Notes under the pieces: generated by a model
Databases searched by the model: none
Told to the model about the DNA's origin: nothing
What the model saw: only the letters and a program-made list of their open reading frames with translations
Origin: an uncultured Pseudomonadota bacterium
GTDB lineage: Bacteria > Pseudomonadota > Alphaproteobacteria > Rs-D84
Length of the DNA stretch: 9,379 nt
Direction: 5' to 3'
NCBI GenBank assembly: GCA_947303165.1
Contig: CAMYXE010000021.1
Location: forward strand, 1 to 9,379
Made by a program: the position numbers and the translations under genes
Shown: positions 5,220 to 9,379 of the stretch, in pieces
Position numbering within the stretch: position 1 is the stretch's first letter
How the letters are laid out: each line of letters begins with the position of its first letter

Positions 5220-5228
5220 TGATATAAT
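5220..5228 (+). promoter_or_regulatory. Extended -10 promoter of the small membrane protein gene
   Basis: TGA plus consensus TATAAT (5223-5228). The -35 region is poor (TTTCAA at 5200-5205, 17-bp spacer). The predicted start near 5235 excludes the ATG at 5234 and supports the start at 5255, which has AAAGGAAG just upstream. Confidence 0.65.
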
Positions 5229-5254
5229 GAATCATGCTAACAAAAGGAAGAAAA

Positions 5255-5461
5255 ATGAACACACTTGAAAGAATCTTGGGAACGTTGGTAAGAAACCTTG
5301 GCTATACCGTTGTTTTGGTCTTGGCCATTATCTTGTTTGCCATATTCTCGGATGGCCTGGTTAGTGGTATTATTACCGCAATATCTGCGTTGTTGGGGTA
5401 TGCATGTATTGTTGCGTTATACCGCGAATTCAAAAAATCGCCGACCAAGAAAAAGAAATAA
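5255..5461 (+). CDS. Small two-helix membrane protein, unknown function (68 aa)
   Basis: No family recognised. The product has two hydrophobic segments (about 16-32 and 36-56) joined by a short FSDG turn, a basic N-terminal part (R6, R13) and a Lys-rich tail ending KKSPTKKKK. By the positive-inside rule both ends should be in the cytoplasm, forming a membrane hairpin. The gene is a single unit: an extended -10 promoter upstream and a strong terminator whose left arm overlaps the last base of its stop codon. AAAGGAAG before the ATG at 5255 makes this start better than the in-frame ATG at 5234. Confidence 0.75.
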   Translation: MNTLERILGTLVRNLGYTVVLVLAIILFAIFSDGLVSGIITAISALLGYACIVALYREFKKSPTKKKK

Positions 5462-5489
5462 AAAAATCCGCCGATTTGGCGGATTTTTT
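5461..5489. terminator. Bidirectional terminator between the small gene and clpB
   Basis: A perfect 12-bp stem, AAAAAATCCGCC (5461-5472) and GGCGGATTTTTT (5478-5489), with a 5-nt loop. A and T runs on the two sides let it work for the plus-strand gene ending at 5461 and for clpB on the minus strand, whose stop lies 20 bp away. Confidence 0.85.
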
Positions 5490-5508
5490 GTTTTTGGTTT
5501 TTCTAACA

Positions 5509-7569
5509 TTATTTTACGGTCAGTTCTTTACCGTGAACGTCAACATAGACCGTTGAACCTTCGGTAATAGCATCAGACAAAATCAAATCCGCAATTTTAT
5601 CTTCAACCGCCGATGTAATAAGGCGTTTTAGTGGTCTTGCACCAAACACCGGGTCATAACCGTTTTCAGCAAGCCATTTAATCGCCTTGTCTGTGACATC
5701 CAGGTCTATGCGGCGTGTGGCCAAACGACTGCGGACACCACGTAATTGGATTTCAACGATGCCAGACATAACGTCTTTGCCCAATTGGTTAAAGAACACA
5801 ATTTCATCAATACGATTAATAAATTCTGGACGGAAATGCTTTTTAACTGCATCCATACTTGGCAAATTACTTGTCATAATGATAATAGTGTTCGTGAAAT
5901 TCACAACGTGTCCTTGGCCATCGGTCAAACGACCATCGTCCAATATCTGCAAAAACACATTGAATACGTCTGGATGCGCCTTTTCAATTTCGTCAAACAG
6001 CAACACCTGATATGGACGTCTGCGGACGCTTTCGGTCAATGTGCCACCTTGTTCATAACCAACGTATCCCGGGGGACTGCCGATAAGGCGGGCAACCGAA
6101 TGTGGTTCCATATATTCACTCATATCAATACGCGTCATTGCAGTGTCGTCGTTAAACAAATATTCTGCCAATGCCTTGGCGACCTCGGTCTTACCAACAC
6201 CAGTCGGCCCCAGAAACATAAAACTGCCCGATGGTCTGCGCGGGTCAGAAAGCCCCGCACGCGAACGACGAATTGCACGTGACACGACAGCCAATGCCTC
6301 GTCTTGACCGACTACACGTTTGCGCAGTTCGTCTTCGATATTAAGCAATTTCGATTGTTCACTGGCGCTTAATCTGTCGGCGGGGACACCGGTCCATTTA
6401 CTGACGACCGCGGCAATGTGTTCCGGCAAAACAGTCTTGTATTCGCGTGATTCAGTATTCATCTTCTTTATATTTTCTTCCAAGGCCGGAATCTTGCCAT
6501 ATTGTAATGCCGATGCCTTTTCATAATCGCCGGTCCTCATTGCGGCGGCAACTTCGGCCTTGGCGGCATCCAATGCAGCCATAGCGTCCGACAATGCGCG
6601 CATTTTGTCCTGTTCTGCACGCCAATCTGCGGTCATCTTTTTAGATTTTTCTTCCAATCCCGCGATAACTTTTTCCAATTCGACAAGGCGTTTTTTTGAT
6701 TCTTCGTCTTTTTCTTTCTTTAGGGCCTGTTGTTCGATTTTAAGTTGCATGATATGCCGGTCAATTTCGTCCAAAGCCTCGGGTTTAGACGCAACCTCCA
6801 TACGAACGCGCGCGGCGGCTTCGTCCATCAAATCGATGGCTTTGTCTGGCAAAAACCTGTCGGTAATATAGCGGTCAGATAGACGCACCGCGGCAACCAA
6901 GGCGGCGTCTGCAATACGCACACCGTGGTGACCTTCGTATTTTTCTTTTAGCCCACGCAAAATGGAAATCGTATCGTCAACCGTCGGTTCATCAATATAA
7001 ACCGGTTGAAAACGACGGGCAAGCGCCGGATCTTTTTCAATATATTGGCGATATTCGTCCAAGGTTGTCGCACCCAAACAATGCAATTCGCCACGCGCCA
7101 ACATTGGTTTAATAAGGTTTCCGGCATCCATACTGCCTTCGCCTTTGCCTGCGCCGACCAGTGTATGCAATTCATCAATGAACAAAATTATTTCGCCATT
7201 GGAATCTTTGACGGCCTTTAATATTGCCTTGAATCGGCCTTCAAATTGACCACGGAACATTGCGCCCGCCATCAATGCGCCCATATCCAAAGACAAAAGT
7301 TTTTTGTTTTGCAGATTTTCTGGGATGTCGCGCGAAATGATTCTTTCCGCCAAACCTTCAACAATCGCGGTTTTACCAACGCCGGGACTTCCAATCAAAA
7401 CAGGATTATTTTTTGTCCTGCGTGATAACACTTGAATAGTACGGCGGATTTCTTCGTCGCGTCCAATAACCGGGTCCAATTTGCCGTCTGCGGCCAATTT
7501 GGTAAAATCGGTCGTATATTTTTCAATGGCCTGGGCCGGTGTTTCTTGCATAGTTTCTTCTGGATTCAT
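5509..7569 (-). CDS. clpB: ClpB protein disaggregase lacking the N-terminal domain
   Basis: Hexameric cytoplasmic AAA+ chaperone that, with DnaK, pulls proteins out of aggregates. The product is 686 residues against about 857 for E. coli ClpB, and opens directly with a ~14-residue linker into the first AAA+ module (D1). D1 has Walker [10 protein letters not shown] (60-68), pore loop AMFRG (103-107, Phe where Tyr is usual), Walker B ILFIDE (128-133) and the arginine-finger motif ARRF (184-187). The coiled-coil middle domain (about 265-380, with [12 protein letters not shown] at 354-365) identifies ClpB rather than ClpA or ClpC. D2 has Walker [10 protein letters not shown] (454-462), pore loop GYVGY (501-505), Walker B VLLFDE (522-527), RPEFINR (580-586) and sensor-2 GARPLKR (643-649). 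Between TSNL and FRPEF only 9 residues remain, against 28 in E. coli from memory. The start has AGAGGAA seven bases upstream; the in-frame ATG at 7659 lies upstream of the promoter. No sequence for an N-domain lies upstream. Confidence 0.93.
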   Translation of the reverse strand: MNPEETMQETPAQAIEKYTTDFTKLAADGKLDPVIGRDEEIRRTIQVLSRRTKNNPVLIGSPGVGKTAIVEGLAERIISRDIPENLQNKKLLSLDMGALMAGAMFRGQFEGRFKAILKAVKDSNGEIILFIDELHTLVGAGKGEGSMDAGNLIKPMLARGELHCLGATTLDEYRQYIEKDPALARRFQPVYIDEPTVDDTISILRGLKEKYEGHHGVRIADAALVAAVRLSDRYITDRFLPDKAIDLMDEAAARVRMEVASKPEALDEIDRHIMQLKIEQQALKKEKDEESKKRLVELEKVIAGLEEKSKKMTADWRAEQDKMRALSDAMAALDAAKAEVAAAMRTGDYEKASALQYGKIPALEENIKKMNTESREYKTVLPEHIAAVVSKWTGVPADRLSASEQSKLLNIEDELRKRVVGQDEALAVVSRAIRRSRAGLSDPRRPSGSFMFLGPTGVGKTEVAKALAEYLFNDDTAMTRIDMSEYMEPHSVARLIGSPPGYVGYEQGGTLTESVRRRPYQVLLFDEIEKAHPDVFNVFLQILDDGRLTDGQGHVVNFTNTIIIMTSNLPSMDAVKKHFRPEFINRIDEIVFFNQLGKDVMSGIVEIQLRGVRSRLATRRIDLDVTDKAIKWLAENGYDPVFGARPLKRLITSAVEDKIADLILSDAITEGSTVYVDVHGKELTVK

Positions 7570-7601
7570 AATTAATTCCTCTTTATAATGTTTTTGGTTA
7601 A

Positions 7602-7635
7602 CATATATATAGTCGCGGTCGGCATTATTTTCAAG
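7602..7635 (-). promoter_or_regulatory. Probable RpoH (heat-shock) promoter of clpB
   Basis: On the minus strand, CTTGAAA (7635-7629) is followed after the first four bases by 18 bp and then ACTATATATA (7613-7604). This fits the alphaproteobacterial heat-shock pattern as I recall it, CTTG, 17-18 bases, CyTATnTnnG, with mismatches at the first and last positions of the second box. The predicted start near 7597 gives a leader of about 28 nt with AGAGGAA before the ATG. ClpB is a standard RpoH target. Confidence 0.55.
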
Positions 7636-7670
7636 ACTGCGGAAGACAAACCTAACCATGGGAAAACAAA

Positions 7671-9089
7671 ATGAATTTTTCAGATTCTGATATCAAACAA
7701 ATAACCAATCATGGCCTTACCGTGCAAGAGGTTGAACATCAAATTGCGGACTTTATACGCGGGTTCCAGTTTGCAGAAATTATTCGCCCCGCAACGGTTG
7801 CAGATGGTGGAATTCAAGAATTGAATTATGAAACGCGAAAAGAGTATATCGATACATATCAAAACTATGCCAAAACACACACTGTTGTAAAGTTTGTTCC
7901 TGCATCAGGGGCGGCAACGCGTATGTTGCGTGATTTATTTATGTTTTTGGAAACGGACGAATTAAACGATACTGCGCGCAAGGTATGCGAACATGCACGC
8001 ATGTTGGCTTTGTATAATGAATTAAATTTAAATGCAAATGCAACCGAGAACGATATCGCGCGCGCAATTGTAAATAAATATGGAAATATGCCAAAGGGAC
8101 TTGTTCCTTTTCATGCGTATAAAGACGGAGCAGAAGTTCGCACTCCAATCGCCGAGCACTTGGTTGAGGGTGCCAAATATGCGATGTCGAATGGAAATAC
8201 GGTAAACATACATTTTACTGTATCGCCAGAACACCACAAGGAATTTGAAAACGAAATAAATAACATCATACCCGAATATAGCAGACGTTTTGGCATTAAA
8301 TATAATATATCCATCTCGGAACAAGATCCTTCCACCGACACAATAGCGGTAAATCCAGATAACACGCCGTTCCGTACAGAAGAGAGCGCATTGCTATTTC
8401 GCCCAGCGGGGCATGGCGCATTGATAAAGAACCTGAATGAAATAGATGCCGATATAATCTTTATTAAAAATATCGATAATGTATGTACCGATACCGTCGC
8501 ACACGACACGATAGAATATAAACAGGCATTGGCGGGAATGTTGATATCCGTTCAAACACAAATTTTTGAATATCTGCGTGAATTGGATACGGGCAGGGGC
8601 GATGTAAATGAAATTGCCGAATTTGTAAAAACTGTTTTGTGCACCGATGTTGTGCCAAATGCGGATGAATTGAGGAAAATATTAAATCGCCCATTGCGCG
8701 TCTGTGGTATGGTAAGAAATACTGGTGCACCCGGGGGTGGTCCATTCTGGGTTAAGAACGCCGGTTTGCAAATTGTTGAATCATCACAAATTGCACCAGA
8801 TGCGCGTGATATTATGAATAAGTCCACTCATTTTAACCCGGTTGATTTAGTATGTGGGGTTCACGATTATATGGGGAATAAGTTTAATTTGATGGATTTT
8901 ATCGATGAAAACGCCGGATTTATTTCCGACAAATCGTATGCTGGCCGCCAAATCCGTGCCATGGAACGCCCAGGTTTGTGGAACGGTGCGATGGCAAAAT
9001 GGAATACGATTTTTGTTGCGGTTCCGGCCACTACATTTAACCCAGTTAAGACAGTTGCAGATTTGTTATCACCCGCACATAACGATTAA
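7671..9089 (+). CDS. DUF4301-type protein, putative sugar nucleotidyltransferase
   Basis: A 472-residue cytoplasmic protein that I assign to the DUF4301 family, best known from Bacteroidetes, from [12 protein letters not shown] (74-85) and the ending [15 protein letters not shown] (456-470). Motifs line up with UDP-sugar pyrophosphorylases of the AGX/UGPase type: PASGAATRM with their nucleotide-binding G-G-x-G-T-R loop, FRPAGHGAL (243-251) with P-P-G-H-G-D or [16 protein letters not shown] (263-271) with the metal-binding (V/N)-x-DN strand, and LQIVESSQI (366-374) with the V-V-E-Y-S-E-I segment, in the same order. A role in making a nucleotide sugar is therefore inferred, not shown; the substrate is unknown. 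A GGAAAA site precedes the ATG. It is divergent from clpB with 101 bp between them; a weak TTAACA/CATTAT pair (7598-7628) is the only promoter candidate and overlaps the clpB promoter. No terminator is seen after the stop. Confidence 0.85.
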   Translation: MNFSDSDIKQITNHGLTVQEVEHQIADFIRGFQFAEIIRPATVADGGIQELNYETRKEYIDTYQNYAKTHTVVKFVPASGAATRMLRDLFMFLETDELNDTARKVCEHARMLALYNELNLNANATENDIARAIVNKYGNMPKGLVPFHAYKDGAEVRTPIAEHLVEGAKYAMSNGNTVNIHFTVSPEHHKEFENEINNIIPEYSRRFGIKYNISISEQDPSTDTIAVNPDNTPFRTEESALLFRPAGHGALIKNLNEIDADIIFIKNIDNVCTDTVAHDTIEYKQALAGMLISVQTQIFEYLRELDTGRGDVNEIAEFVKTVLCTDVVPNADELRKILNRPLRVCGMVRNTGAPGGGPFWVKNAGLQIVESSQIAPDARDIMNKSTHFNPVDLVCGVHDYMGNKFNLMDFIDENAGFISDKSYAGRQIRAMERPGLWNGAMAKWNTIFVAVPATTFNPVKTVADLLSPAHND

Positions 9090-9112
9090 ATAAAGAAAAC
9101 GTAAAACAATGC

Positions 9113-9139
9113 TTGACTTTTGTCTATTTTTAGTATAAA
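9113..9139 (+). promoter_or_regulatory. Promoter candidate for the right-edge gene
   Basis: TTGACT (9113-9118) and TATAAA (9134-9139), spaced by a rather short 15 bp. The setting, AATGCTTGAC, a TATTTT-rich spacer, then a -10 box and ATG, matches the promoter at 4303-4340. Transcription would start near 9146, after the ATG at 9142. Confidence 0.45.
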
Positions 9140-9198
9140 TTATGCCCCAGCAATTAACTATTGTCGTATGGATAAACGTCGTCAAATGGCTATGGATT

Positions 9199-9379
9199 AT
9201 GATGAACAAACCTTTCAAAGTTGAAATTTCATTTTGGACTGAAGAAGAGTTTATTGCTTTCATGAAAACTCTTAATAATGCAATTATTTCTTATAAAGAT
9301 ATTTTAAATAGTATAAGATTTGGTTGTGAATTATCTTCTAAATGGAAGCCATTAGAAGAAAAAGAAATGGAAGATCTTG
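9199..9379 (+). CDS. Unrecognised gene, 5' part only, cut by the window edge
   Basis: An open frame running off the right end, beginning with two adjacent ATGs (9199 and 9202): MMNKPFKVEISFWTEEEFIA and onward for 60 codons. The part seen is charged and probably helical, with W, E and K residues and no signal peptide. No family was recognised. Codon use differs from the rest of the window (many ACT, CTT, TCT, GCT, AGT) and the DNA is clearly more AT-rich, which suggests acquired DNA. No ribosome binding site is visible. The frame extends upstream to ATG 9142, but that lies before the predicted transcription start. A short overlapping frame in another register (9168-9221, MDKRRQMAMDYDEQTFQS) may be a leader peptide or chance. 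Confidence 0.5.
   Translation, partial: MMNKPFKVEISFWTEEEFIAFMKTLNNAIISYKDILNSIRFGCELSSKWKPLEEKEMEDL

Noticed and set aside
5746..6282. A 178-codon plus-strand frame inside clpB
   Set aside because: It is a shadow of the conserved clpB reading frame, with no motif of its own.
7570..7659. An in-frame 30-codon extension of ClpB to an ATG at 7659
   Set aside because: It lies mostly upstream of the predicted promoter start, has no family similarity, and the ATG at 7569 has a proper AGAGGAA site.
8111..8509. A 132-codon minus-strand frame inside the DUF4301 gene
   Set aside because: It is antisense to a conserved coding region and has Ser/Ile-rich shadow composition.
1..9379. CRISPR array, tRNA, rRNA, insertion sequence or attachment site
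   Set aside because: No regularly spaced repeats, cloverleaf, ribosomal sequence, transposase or flanking terminal repeats were seen; the only direct repeat found is the promoter pair.

Overview
The window looks like chromosomal DNA of a moderately AT-rich Gram-negative bacterium, most likely an alphaproteobacterium. The pointers are a ClpB chaperone behind a promoter that fits the alphaproteobacterial RpoH (sigma-32) pattern, a lipoprotein-type hydrolase, and two small secreted proteins of a kind I associate, from memory only, with uncultured gut Alphaproteobacteria. No rRNA, tRNA, CRISPR array, transposase or integrase was seen. All genes use the ordinary genetic code.

Layout. Positions 1-645: a bidirectional terminator, an extended -10 promoter and a short-type adenylate kinase. 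Positions 642-1526: a CorA-type metal-ion channel on the minus strand, whose stop overlaps the adk stop. Positions 1586-1762: a 46-residue membrane protein with no ribosome binding site, 7 nt behind a -10 box, so probably translated from a leaderless mRNA. Positions 1777-3532: two tandem paralogous exported proteins, each behind a copy of the same 62-bp promoter region. The second has a C-terminal domain like those of phage tail and receptor-binding proteins; the first stops just before that point. The 401 bp between them hold the second promoter copy, another candidate promoter and an antisense coding-like scrap. Positions 3544-4260: an alpha/beta hydrolase, probably a lipoprotein and probably leaderless. 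Positions 4365-5147: a tryptophan-rich membrane-anchored protein ending in four ~20-residue solenoid-like repeats, divergent from the hydrolase. Positions 5255-5461: a 68-residue two-helix membrane protein. Positions 5509-7569: a ClpB disaggregase lacking the N-terminal domain, minus strand. Positions 7671-9089: a DUF4301-type protein, divergent from clpB, whose motifs suggest a UDP-sugar pyrophosphorylase-like nucleotidyltransferase. Positions 9199-9379: the start of an unrecognised AT-rich gene cut by the window edge.

The genes are mostly single transcription units, and I see no multigene operon. Adk (nucleotide balance), CorA (Mg2+ or related ions) and ClpB (protein disaggregation) are housekeeping or stress genes. 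Between them lies envelope material: two exported tail-fibre-like proteins, a lipoprotein hydrolase and three membrane proteins of unknown role. The most interesting points are the duplicated exported-protein cassette, the phage-tail-like C-terminus, the AGX/UGPase-like motifs in the DUF4301 protein, the N-domain-less ClpB, and two genes that look leaderless with identical -10-to-ATG geometry.
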